Of a stretch of DNA of 64,000 bases, positions 20,397-30,778 are shown piece by piece. Made by a program: the position numbers and the translations under genes. The notes under the pieces are model-generated. The model was not told the DNA's origin, did no database searches, and worked only from the letters and a program-made list of their open reading frames with translations. Within the stretch, counting starts at the first letter, position 1, and every line of letters starts with the position of its first letter. The stretch comes from Skeletonema tropicum (taxonomy: Eukaryota > Bacillariophyta > Thalassiosirophyceae > Thalassiosirales > Thalassiosiraceae), in contig CM074134.1 in the NCBI GenBank assembly GCA_037178625.1, forward strand, positions 744,001-808,000, given 5' to 3'.

Positions 20397-20864
20397 AGTT
20401 CCAGCATGGTGTGTGATATGGATGTTTCGAATGATTGCGGTGCCTTTGATGTAATTTGAGATTTGTTGCTGCTTCACATCTTTTCTTCCTTGTACTTCGA
20501 ATAAAGGGTTGAGCTGCTGTCCATCGCGGGTGGGTATTTGGTGCCGAATATCGCTAGAGGAGAAAATGGATACAATTGCAGCAATTCCAACCACTGCAAG
20601 AGTTGACAACAAATAGAATATGCCATGAGGCCAGCTGCTTTGATGGGGCGGCTCCCCGTTGTCCCTTGATTCCTTACATGAAGAACTGGTGAGAGCGGTG
20701 TCGCCGTTAACTTCTCGATCTCGACTGCCAATCAGAAACTGTTGCTCTTCTGCTTCTACTTCTAGTTCTAGTTCTTCGCCCTCCACACGCTCTTCCTCCT
20801 CCTCCGCTTCAGATTTTGTTTGACTAAGTTCAATGGTTGTCTGCGGCTGCATATTGGATGTCAT

Positions 20865-21989
20865 TTTCCGAAAAGTTAAGTATAATGGGTGTAACCTGGG
20901 TGTAACCAGCGCGGATAGGAAGGAGTGAAGAGTGAAACAAAATACATATTTAACTTTCTACCAGGCTGCGAATTGTGAGAAGAAAACGAGTTTTACGACG
21001 ATTTTTGGGTTCGACGTAGGAATCTTATGCACATTCGAGTCGAGTCAAATCGCTGCGAGTGGTCATCACGTTCAGATTTTGCACTCATCCACTTTTCCCA
21101 CAAATTCGACCGGACATACTAAGGGAGAGCTAAAAAGTAAAGACTAACTCTACTAACCATGTAAAGCGTTAGCGTACATGTAGGTAAGTTATACTTACTT
21201 AGTATGGCTAGAGCTACTCGGAAAAACAGAATCTGTCCGTGGGCGGAAGAGTTGCGCTTTTTTAAAATCGACTACTAATTCCTACGTCCATGAATTAGAA
21301 ATAAGCAGCTTAAAAAATAGAGTACAAACAAGCAACTTAAAAAAATATGCGTACAAACCAGGCTCGAGTTACGAGTTAGCTACATACGTTATGTAGGAAG
21401 AAGGAGGAAAGGGCACAGGAAGGGGGGGTTCCACCCCCCCTTTACCCCCCCCCAATTCAGCTTATCTCGGACAAAATGTGAGAACCCTACCTCGCTTAAA
21501 AAATATGCGTACAAACCAGGCTCGAGTTACGAGTTAGCTACATAAGTACGTTAGGAAGAAGGAGGAAAGGGCACCGGAAGGGGGGGGTTCCACCCCCCCC
21601 TTTACCCCCCCCAATTCAGCTTATCTCGGACAAAATGAGAAGCCTACTTAAGTACGAGGTAGGGTTCTCACCCTTTGTTTTTGTTTTGATTCTGGGTTCT
21701 GCTACCTTTTTACAAGTGGTACATCAACTTTTTTCAAATTGAGTTTTTAGGACTTTAAGTCAAACCTAAGTCCACAATAACTTCAATTCCAAATCGTGCA
21801 ACCCCAGCCCAAGTGTCAATATCTCAGAGGCCCCCCAATTCAACTTTAGCTGATACGTGGTGACCACACGAATCTAAGTGATATTAGGCTCATCCTCTCA
21901 AATCTGGATGCAAGTGTGTCCATAAAATCATTTGAAACATTCTCTCCTCGTGATTGCTATTTCAGGTTCAGCATAGTACTATTACTATT
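20865..21989. other. Intergenic region between the sulfotransferase and the Helitron-like gene
   Basis: I see no gene. The main content is the duplicated 140-bp unit at 21338-21638. Two occurrences of the 10-mer ACGTAGGAAT (one reversed) are at 21014-21023 and 21278-21287. Confidence 0.4.
21338..21638. repeat. Direct duplication of a ~140-bp unit, 158 bp apart
   Basis: The unit begins ttaaaaaatatgcgtacaaa and ends ttatctcggacaaaatg. It occurs at about 21338-21478 and again at about 21496-21638, nearly identical. Each contains a G-run/C-run palindrome (ggggggttccacccccc) that would form a strong hairpin. A shortened relative precedes the first copy (taaaaaatagagtacaaaca). No coding content. 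Confidence 0.85.
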
Positions 21990-24900
21990 ATGACAAGACT
22001 TAATCTTTTGTTACTAGCAATACTCTGTTGTGTGTGTCCATCTCCGTTTGATTCCAATGCCAATGAAAATCGCATTCGCGTCAACGTAGAGACATCAAAC
22101 ACACACACAAATGTGGCTACTATAATACCTTCTGACACGATGTGCGCTGTCATCGATTCAGGGTTCCGCAATGAACCCTTGTCTGCTGATGTTCGTCTTC
22201 CTGTTTGCCCTAGGACAGAGACGAGTTACAAGATTGATGCCAAGAAAAGAGATATCAGAAGCAACTCATCCTTGGTGGTATTCAAAAGACTGCTTTACGA
22301 AATTGTGGCTGCGGCAGTTTCACTCCATATAACAACAATGCTCCCCAAAAGAGCTACCCAGCGCCCACCAAAGCGCATCAAAAAGCGCTGGCCTGGACTG
22401 AAAAGAAACAAGTGGAGGGACATGGCACTAACTTTCTCCAAGAACAATGCTTTGCGATCCAATCGGAACAGCTACTCCATCGCCGATTTCCTTGAATTGG
22501 TCGGTTGCTCTCTAAGGGCTGCTGCAGTTGGTTATGTGGCGAATGCCATCATCCTCGCGAGGTATAGTGTTGCGATATCTGTTTTCTGGACGCAGTACAC
22601 TCTCGCCTGCACAGGATATTATTCCCGCTGTTTCTGGCGCAAGAAGATCATGCAGTTCAGGCGTATGCAATTGCAATGGCGCCTATTCCTCCTCCTCGCG
22701 AGAACTATCTCTATCTCTTTCGCCATACAACAAGTCATGTGCGATGTGAGATCAGAAACGGAAAGCAGCCGCAGCAGAAATCATAGAACTCGATCAAGGA
22801 ATCCATCCAATACCCCCTGGAAAAGGATTCTTTGTTTATTGATCCTTTTGGGCCATCCCCTCTATGTCGCAGAGCCAAATGATCGATCTGTACCTTGCGG
22901 CGAATTGTCGGTGCTGAATGTTCTTGCAGCAACTTTCAAAGATGTTGTTGCGTCGAGAATAGGTGCCATCATTGCTGGTGCTATTTCTGCTGGTTGGTGT
23001 TTATATTGGCAATTTCCTTCTTTGAAACAAGCACAAGCACACCTCAAGGACATCTGCACTGATGATTGTTATGATGGTGCAAAACATAAACACTCATTGC
23101 CGCTCCCATCATCAAGAGGAGTTTGCCTGAAGAATTCACGTGGCATGATGTCATCGAGGCTTCTTCAAATGTTAATCATCCTGAGTCTCCCTACGCTCGT
23201 CACTGCGCCGAATAGTAAGTCAGTAGGGAGTTCCTTTCAAGCACCCGCCGCAGTTGCTGTTGTTGGATTAGGCGCCGCAGCAGCTGCTTCTCGTGTAGTA
23301 TATGACCCTCATCGCACTCGCAAATGGACTGGGAAGGAGAGTGAATTGGAGAGGCAATGCACGTCGTGTGGTGTAGCATATTTAACACCCCCGAAGCATG
23401 AATCGGAGCAGCAGCAGGCTGTGAGACGGAAGAGCATGGTAGAGGAGTGTGGGAGGATACGAAAAAATCGAAACGCTAGGATTAAAAAAAATCGAAGTCG
23501 AATTAAAGCTGAAGAGAAGCTGAAGAAGCTCTGTTGTGAGAATGATGTCACATACATACCGCCTCCTCCTGACGAATCCGCAAGGCAACAAGAGAATAGA
23601 CGGCGGAATCTAATAAGGGCGTGTGACGATGAGCTGAGGAGCAACAGGGCAGCTGATACGAAAAAGCGGCGGAGAGCAGGGACACCCCAGCGACGCGCAG
23701 CTCAACTCCACGCAGATGCCTCGCGAAAACGTGAGGAACGGAAAAACGAGACTCCCCAGCAGAAGAAACGGCGGCAGCAGGACGATAATGAAAGGCGAAA
23801 GAGGAGGAACGAAGCAACCGAAGCCAACAAGGTCGAACATTATGCCTATTGCGAGGATGACGACATCTTCATCAATGGTGAAGTGCCTTACATCGAAGTG
23901 AACTTGGATGGTGCAAACAAGGCACGAGAGCTGCTGTTACGTACAAATACAAAAAATGGTGACAGCTGCAATTGCGATGGCTGCCACCGAGCCATTGGGT
24001 GCAGTGTGTGTGATGAATTCATTATTGGAACGGAGGAGCTGTGTTGGATCACGAAGGAAGAACTTCTAGAGCACAAAGACCGACTTGGAGTAGAGGCGTA
24101 CCAAGAATATTATCATGGAGGACAGGAAATTGACCAAGAGCTCAAACAACAGTACGAAATTAGTGGTATGGAAGGCATGCTCCTCTCGAGGCGCTTCGGT
24201 AAAGATGATGCTAGTGAATTCATGATCTGTTCAAGCTGTAAAGCCTCCCTAAGGACCAAGAGCGAATCCCCTCCAAAACACTCGATTGCCAATGGCTTCT
24301 TGATCGGAACCATACCTACAACCATCGCGTTTGAACAAGATGGAGAGATGAAAAGCTTGAAGACGACAAAAGAAGTCCACGACGAGCACGGAAAGCCCAT
24401 TCCTAATCAGACGGTGAGCTTAGTGACGAGTGTTATGGCTGCTGCCATTTCTCCCACTCGTCCTTACGCTTATATATTCTCTTACCGAGGAGGCAGGCAT
24501 CAGAGCCTGATCGGAAATTTTCAGTTCTTTGAGACAGATCAGGCGAAGGTTGCAGGTGCATTAAATTGTCTACACCAATCAGGTGTTGCGTCAAATATTT
24601 ATGTGGTTTTGAATGGGAGGATGACACCAACCCAAAAAGACATTGTTCGAAAGAAGGCAGAGCTGGACACAAGGCTTTATTTTGGCTTGCTTCACTGGTT
24701 CAAGGAACACCACCCCGCATTCAGGGACTTGGTAATAGAGGATGAAAGTTCAGCTGTAAATATTGAGTTGGTAGAAGACCCTGATTCCGATTCAAACACG
24801 GATATACCTGGGGACCCCGCAAAAGAGAATAAGGAAGAAGGTGCTACATTTTACTTTTCTGGTGGAGGGGAACCAACAACAGACACAAGTGTGTACAAAA

Positions 24901-26392
24901 CGAGTAGGGAACTTGTGATGGCCATTCTGAAAGATCACTCGGCGCCAACGCTTGCTATACACGGGGGCAATTATGCCAGTCATTTGGATGTAATGAAGTT
25001 GGAGAGTGTGTTTCCTACTGTATTCCCATTTGGAAGTGGAGGGCCAACTCTAGAACGCCGGAATAAGATTTCTGATGAGGAAATAATTCGGCATTATCTA
25101 AAGTTGTCCCTGCCTCAGTTCATGGAAAGTGAATTCGTGCTTGTCGCAAACTTTTTACTTGGGCGGATATTATCGTTTAAGAGCGCCGTGATGAAATGTA
25201 GGCCACTGGTTAACGAGCATGGTGAAGCAGTTGGTGATGAAATCGGCAAAATGACCATCGAGGAAATTGAAGAAGCAATCAACGAGGAGCATGCCAACAA
25301 GAAAAGTACTAGTACAGCCAGCAAGTTTCTCAAGGCTGTGAGCGCATCTTGCCGCCATTTGGGCATGAATGAAGAAGCTGCAAAGAGCGCTCGGCGGAAG
25401 TGCTTTGCCCTTCAGGACTTCTTCGGGATGCACTCTCTCTTTGTAACAATAACGATTGACGATGAGTGTAGCTTCAGAGTGCGACTATACCCATATGCGG
25501 ATGCCAATGGCGAAGGAGTAAGTCCTCTGCTTTGTAATGTAACTTGTAGTGGCAGATTGATGTTATTAGGGTAAACACTCATCTTTCTCTTTTTCCTTTG
25601 GGCGTGTCTCCAACATAGACGTCAATGCCTCCACTGGACTCGTCCGATGCAGAATGCTTAGCTGATCTGACGTTACGGCGAAGAATCCGACGAAAATATC
25701 CTGGAGCCTGTTCTCTAGAGTTTCAGGGTGCGATGCAGATAGCTTTAGAGTGCTTGTTTGGCTGGGAACCGCAGAAGCAGAGGGGGAAAAGGATGTTGTT
25801 TGGAGTGATGGAGGCTTATTGCAGAGCCGACGAGGAGCAAGGAAGGGGGTCACTCCATTCCCACTGGCTTGTGTGGATAAAGCACTTTGGCCAATTGAGA
25901 CGCCTGCTGTTTGCCAAAGATAAGAATACAAGAGAACTCGCAAGAGCTAGCTATATCGCATACGTGAACAAGATAATGTGCGCTCGTCAATGTGATTTTG
26001 AAGTCGAGGTTACGCACACATGTCGTGGAACAGACGACAAGAAGGGGCCTGTGAATGAAATCTTCCAGAATTGCTGTCCCAGCATACTCAGAGAAGCTAG
26101 GCACGAGGAAGGTTGCAAAAATATAAAAGGACGCGTGATGCAATGCAAATCGTGTGGCAAATGCGAGGCCACCACCGATGTTACCACAGAGGTGCTGAAG
26201 AACCTTCAGCAAGGATCCTCCGCGAACTCATTAAATTATCCGCTTTCCAGTGAAAGGCTGGACATTGCCGCTTATCGTACCATGTATGATGTGCCAGATG
26301 TCAATGGCTCGGATCCGCACCGTCGATCCAAATCCACCAACACCACGTTGTGTCTCTGTCAATTCGTCAACCTGCACTGCATGAACCATTGA
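21990..26392 (+). CDS. Helitron-like replicase (Rep), truncated before the helicase
   Basis: Exons 21990-25517 and 25619-26392 join through a GT-AG intron. The frame is open upstream of 21990, but only from a TTG. From about residue 620 the protein matches the Helitron-type N-terminal region: [40 protein letters not shown], and [20 protein letters not shown]. Exon 2 supplies the HUH motif in [16 protein letters not shown], which nicks DNA in rolling-circle transposition. There is no helicase: similarity fades by about 26320, where the sequence becomes the antisense of dUTPase. Two cysteine-bounded repeats ([20 protein letters not shown] and [20 protein letters not shown]) lie in the basic N-terminal half, and a cysteine cluster ([18 protein letters not shown]) precedes the core. 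No CTRR end was found. Confidence 0.75.
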
Positions 26393-26907
26393 AATTCTTT
26401 CGAGGATTAATTGGGCAATGCGATCTCCAATGTAAACATGAAAATCCTCATGACCGAAATTGAAGAGAACCACACCTACATTTCCTCGATCTGTTTAAAA
26501 AATATATGAATATGAAATTTTGAGATGGGTTACAATGAAATAAGCGAGGCTGTTAATTTGTACTTCAATTTTAGCTTACAGTCAGCATCGACAACTCCAG
26601 CACCACAGCCGATCATTCTCTTAACAGCAACACCACTACATAATACACAACAGAACAAAACGCAGGAATTAATATGAATGCATGATAACATAGCACACAA
26701 TATCGAGCATTGTCGGACTTGCCTCCTTGGAGCGATACGGGCATAAGTTCCCTCTGGACAGGCAACACTCAAGTCAGTTTTAATAACTGCCATCCCCCCA
26801 GCAGGTACGACTTTAGGCTCCGCTGCACATAAATCAAACCCAGCAGATTCGGGTGACCAGCGAGTTGGCATAGTGGCATTAGGACTGAGGAGTTTTACCA
26901 ATAGCAT
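26231..26907 (-). CDS. DUT: dUTP diphosphatase with a foreign C-terminal tail
   Basis: Exons 26907-26723, 26635-26580 and 26490-26231 give 166 aa. The first intron has a GC donor (AG|GCAAGT) and the second is GT-AG. Motifs in order: [10 protein letters not shown] (motif 1); APR-S-G across the first junction (motif 2); [13 protein letters not shown] across the second (motif 3, with the uracil-binding loop); [11 protein letters not shown] (motif 4); and [11 protein letters not shown] (motif 5, phosphate-binding). The enzyme hydrolyses dUTP to dUMP, keeping uracil out of DNA, as a trimer. Normally the protein ends just after GGFGST. Here 29 more residues ([11 protein letters not shown]...) follow, read from the antisense of the Helitron-like gene. 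A longer N-terminus is open in frame but looks untranslated. Confidence 0.88.
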
Positions 26908-27166
26908 GATGGGAGGTGTGGAAACAATGTAATAGAAGGCTGGAGATGTATCGCCATCTGCGGAAGTTAGATAGCTGAATAGGGTGGGGGCGGCTCTGGA
27001 GAGATAGACGAGATCTTCTTCATAGGACTGATCAAGCCAAACGAACGGTTCCCGGAAAAAAGGGTCCGTCCCCACCTCCTCTGTCCCGCGTCCGGTCGAG
27101 CTGCTGCGTACTAATAAGAAAGCATAAATATGAAGATAATAAATATGTTCTCGGCACATCATAGTA
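26908..27166. promoter_or_regulatory. Upstream region of dUTPase next to a MITE
   Basis: The 260 bp upstream of the dUTPase start lead directly into the MITE at 27167. Together they form the space between dUTPase and the divergent small coiled-coil gene. Confidence 0.3.
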
Positions 27167-27442
27167 CCCTGATTTATGGTGATAACGAGACCACTTCCAG
27201 AAAACGAGACCAGTGATCGAGTCTTGTTTTGATAACGAGACAAGTCCATCAACAGGTAAAAACGAGACTAGTGCACGTGTAAATACGTGCTGTTTGTAGG
27301 GTTGTTTGTAGGAGAAACGAGATCTCTTCTTTATAACGAGACCACTTTTCAATAACGAGACTAGTGTCTCGAGGTGGCCTTGGTAACGAGACCAGGCAAA
27401 AAGTCAAAACGAGACCAGTCTCGTTATCACCATAAATCAGGG
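27167..27442. mobile_element. MITE, 276 bp, with internal AACGAGAC repeats
   Basis: The ends, CCCTGATTTATGGTGATAAC and its exact complement GTTATCACCATAAATCAGGG, are flanked by TA on both sides (27165-27166 and 27443-27444), fitting a Tc1/mariner-type target. The inverted match continues inwards through GAGAC. Inside are about nine copies of AACGAGAC(C/T)AGT-like units, most on one strand, giving the element an array-like look. No coding capacity. It occupies the shared upstream region of dUTPase and the gene at 27497. Confidence 0.88.
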
Positions 27443-27496
27443 TACCCTGCAATACGCCTGCAATACACCTGCCCTAAGTAGCTCTTCCCCATCGCT

Positions 27497-27787
27497 ATGA
27501 ATGATGCCATGAATGAAGATGATCTCTATGGTGATCTCAATTTGGCGGCGGCAAAACAACCTGTCCCTCGGAAACAAACAGCATCGTCCTTAGCGCCGAC
27601 ATCTTCGTCAACACCGACGAGTAGCCCCGAAATTTTAAAGCTGCAGCAACAAATCAAAACACTAAAAGCTGAGAATGAGACTCTCAAAAAGAATATGGGT
27701 ATCCTATATAGAACTGCAAAATCTGAGCTGGAGAGAAAGGGCAGGAGGATAGATGAGTTGCAGAATGAACTGGATTCTCGCAGATGA
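27497..27787 (+). CDS. Small coiled-coil protein, FLASH/CASP8AP2 N-terminus-like
   Basis: Single exon, 96 codons. An acidic start (NEDDLYGDLNLAAA) leads through a Ser/Thr/Pro stretch to a coiled coil from about residue 45: EILKLQQQIKTLKAENETLK, then KNMGILYRTAKSELERKGRR. This pattern, an acidic DLY segment and a coiled coil with NxxxLYRTAKxEIxRK, resembles the N-terminus of FLASH/CASP8AP2, which dimerises in histone pre-mRNA processing. The protein is far shorter than FLASH. The similarity may be that of any coiled coil, so the function is unproven. Start context is acceptable (tcgctATGaat). Confidence 0.45.
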   Translation: MNDAMNEDDLYGDLNLAAAKQPVPRKQTASSLAPTSSSTPTSSPEILKLQQQIKTLKAENETLKKNMGILYRTAKSELERKGRRIDELQNELDSRR

Positions 27788-28119
27788 AAATTATGTTTGG
27801 GTCGACACGTCTCACAAATACAACATGTAACAATTTGATTCCAGTAGCAAGCTTCTTTTGCATACAATTGGGATTTCAATCTATGTATGGTTTCTTCTAT
27901 TCGGTGACTCCCAGGTAAAGGTGCAGGCTAGGAGAGTTGCAACATCCTATATATTGGGAGTGAAAGATGAAAGATCATTTCAGCAATAATGATAATGCCA
28001 GAAGATCTATCCTCGAGATTCCAAATAACTAATGGACAAGTTGTTCGGAAACGGAATGAAGTGACGATAAAAAAACTGTTTCGTTTTATTCTTAAGTATT
28101 ACTGCTGAATTTATGTTCA
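27788..28119. other. Convergent 3' intergenic region
   Basis: Between the ends of the small coiled-coil gene and the glycosyltransferase. I see no gene or repeat. Confidence 0.4.
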
Positions 28120-30171
28120 TCACCAGAATGACATGCCATGTTTATCAATATTCTCACCCTTTCCTTGACAGGAATGCACCATCGGCTTATCTGGATAATG
28201 GCAACTAATCAAAGCTTCTGCAGCACAGCATGGCTCCACAAGTGATGCCCCTTCTTGTAACACGTCGCTAGAGAGGATTTCGTCCGCATTTTTTCCGACG
28301 CACTGTTCCTCGACAAACCACTGTCCCAATTGCCTAAAAAACAATAGTTTGTTGTCTTTGTTCTCAGTCCAACTCATATGAAAAATATATGAGTCTGTCT
28401 CCCCTTGTATCAGACGTTTCATGAAATCTTTTCTTTGATGAAATTGCCATCCACCAGGGAAGTAATCTGTATCACGACTAAAGACTTTGACATTGAGGCC
28501 AAATAGAGAGCTTGAGAGATAGTATGCGTGAGTTGGTTAGTACGTTTTGAAGTAAATCATAACACATTGACAAACTCATATTTCCAAAAGTACGACTCAC
28601 CTATGCTCTGCGAGTACTTGGATTAGTGCCTGTTGATGTGAGTCCCAAGTAATAATTAAATCGGAATGATAGAGTAGCGATGTGAAGAGATATTGGGATC
28701 GTTTGTTGGCACGAACGTAATAGAAACCACTATTTGCTGAGTAGGGTGCGTATCTTACAGAATCCGAACCGTCGTGCTGGAACAATACATCGAAATTGGC
28801 GACTTTGGGTTCTGACATGTCTTGGAAGAATGGCATAGGATCTTTATACCAAACGATGTCAACGTCTTGGAAAAGCACGTCGTAGTTGAGCAGCAGTGGA
28901 TACAAAACGCATAACACCTTTGCATACATCATGCTTCTGAAGATCTTGTCTCCGTAACGCCTGAAGAATAAATGAAGTGTGTGAGCCGAAATGCGAAAAA
29001 TCAACCCAATTACCAATTACAGTCATCATGTTCATGATACATGTGTATGTACTTGCCTCGCTTCACCGACGGGAATCGCGCTCATATTGCTTTCGTCATA
29101 ATACGTAGCTAAGCCAAGTCCCTCGGCCAATTTCTTACTTTCCATATCTGTTGGGAATACCAGTACATTTCCCAAATCGAACCCTCTCCTGTGTGCCGAG
29201 CAAGCAAAGTTCATTAATAGCGAACTTTGCCCCTTGTTCACAGTCATTACAACTACAGCATTGTTTCTTGCAACCTTTTCCAAGATTGGTTTTAGCTCTT
29301 CCAACACTTTGTCGACATTTTGTAGGAACGTCTTCAGCTGACCCCAATGCCTTTTCACTGGACTATATTGGCTATCTGATGGAGGAGCATAAAAATTTGC
29401 CCTACCTCGAGAAGCATATCCTCTGCTCACAAGTTGCAAGGGAAGATTGGGATCTATTGCAGTGCTTTTGACTGTGTCCACTCTCATCCATCTTTGGATA
29501 TGATAACTCTCGTAGTTTCCTATTAGGGCAGTGCATTGTCTAGTATTTCCTGGATTCGCAGTGAAAACGACGTTCATAGCATCGCAATTCTCCGTGGCAA
29601 TCTGTGGCTCAAGCAACGGAATGCCATTTCCGTCATTAACCGTAACAGAATGAGCAACAGATTCATCTGTAGGTAATGCTCCTTTGCTGTGGTATATGAT
29701 CAATGCATCTTCTTGGCCTGTTCCCTCCCCTTTGGTAAGTGGATTGCCAAAATCAAAAAAATCGCCCAGCTTGTCTTTGTTCACTCGTGCTATTCCGTTT
29801 GCAAACTTGCCCATAGTTTTGGGGAAGCGCCGATCTTGTGGTTCCATGTCATTGTTCATAGACTTCGTTGCGTCGGAAATTTTCTTGTGCTTCGCCAGCT
29901 CTTCCTTCACTTTTATTTCAATCAACTCCTCCTCTAGCTTGTAACAATCTACAGCAGATTTTTTCGTCTCAATTTTACTACCTAACTTTCCTTGCATCAT
30001 ATTCCCAACACTCATTGGGGCGTGCATGTTCAATTCTATTGATTGACGCCCCCATAACGACCCAGCAAGATAGGATGATCCACATAGGAGACAAACAAAT
30101 GTCACTTTGATGATGAAAAAAAGAATTTGGCCATGCATGCGTTGGTTCGGAGGTGGAGATGTTAGCATCAT
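28120..30171 (-). CDS. Golgi-type nucleotide-diphospho-sugar transferase (PF03407-like)
   Basis: Exons 30171-29057, 28960-28601 and 28510-28120 give 621 aa. The first intron has a GC donor (GAG|GCAAGT); only this donor gives the right phase, joining EAR to RYGDKIF. The N-terminus has a signal anchor (ILFFIIKVTFVCLLCGSSYL), so a type II Golgi or ER protein is likely. The catalytic part has DLGNVLVFPTDMESKKLAEG-type strand sequence, the DxD metal/nucleotide-sugar motif in VLFQDVDIVWYKDP, YSANSGFYYVRANKRSQ and WDSHQQALIQVL. Exon 3 carries DTDYFPGGWQFH and FHMSWTENK. This order matches the RGXT-type nucleotide-diphospho-sugar transferases. Donor and acceptor cannot be read from sequence. Confidence 0.85.
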
Positions 30172-30535
30172 ATCCTTATGCTAACAGACGCTTGAGCACT
30201 TATTTTCTCGAGAACACTTTCTAAACCAATAAATCTGTGGCCGATCGACTGCCGAAACTTATGTCACGGGAACCCTTATGTGTTCGAAGGTATTATTGTT
30301 GTATCGTAGCTTTTTAAAGCGCATTGGCTGAGATTGGCTGGAACCGACAATCTGAGTGTATCGCGGACCAACCTTTTTTGAGTCGTGGCAAAAAAATTTG
30401 TACGACGTTGCGTTTGTCGTGCTTTGGGACTTTTGACTTTTCGCTCGTGACTCGATTTTTTAAAAGGTCCTCAAAACTCAAAAAGTGGGGCCAACTTACT
30501 CTAGTCCTGTCCTGTTACTCTCTCTCTCTAGAGTA
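30172..30535. other. Upstream region of the glycosyltransferase
   Basis: No gene seen. A CT-rich stretch (tctctctctctaga) precedes the MITE. Confidence 0.35.
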
Positions 30536-30704
30536 TAGTGTGTCCACCGTAGTTGCCCGCCTTGGTACTTGCCCGCTGGAAAATCCGGACACTGGAAGTC
30601 CGGACACTAACAGATACTATTCCTAACGTCTTTCAAAATTGCCCTCACTGACTTGCCCGCCCCGACGAGCGGACAGACCCGCGGGCAACTAGGTGGACAC
30701 ACCC
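30536..30704. mobile_element. MITE, 169 bp, copy 2 of 2
   Basis: Same family and identical length as 1305-1473. The ends are AGTGTGTCCACCGTAGTTGC and the complement of GCAACTAGGTGGACACAC, with TA on either side (30534-30535 and 30705-30706). TTGGTACTTGCCCG, GGAAAATCCGGACAC and CGACGAGCGGACA are shared with copy 1. The middle is diverged and has lost one internal TAGTTGCCCG unit. Confidence 0.85.
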
Positions 30705-30778
30705 TACTTACCTTAGTACTTACATATGGCGACGAACAACTCTAGAGAGCGTACCTACGTTTCAAACCGACACTCAGT

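Larger units (their letters stand above)
17198..20864 (-). pseudogene. Golgi-type sulfotransferase gene split by a transposon
   Basis: The coding order on the minus strand is 20864-20397, then the transposon 20396-18030, then 18026-17595 (18029-18027 is the second copy of the duplicated AGT), then a 91-nt intron, then 17503-17198. With the element and one AGT removed the frame is continuous and would be 401 aa. Residues 81-104 form a signal anchor (GIFYLLSTLAVVGIAAIV), giving type II topology. The break falls inside the PAPS-binding loop: HITHHAGT lies upstream of the element and SICGQMSRLG downstream. The second PAPS motif, MRDPLERFLSGG, is intact. As sequenced, the upstream half reads into the repeat and stops at 20313. 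The homologous haplotype may be intact, since diatoms are diploid. The acceptor sugar or peptide is unknown. Confidence 0.88.
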
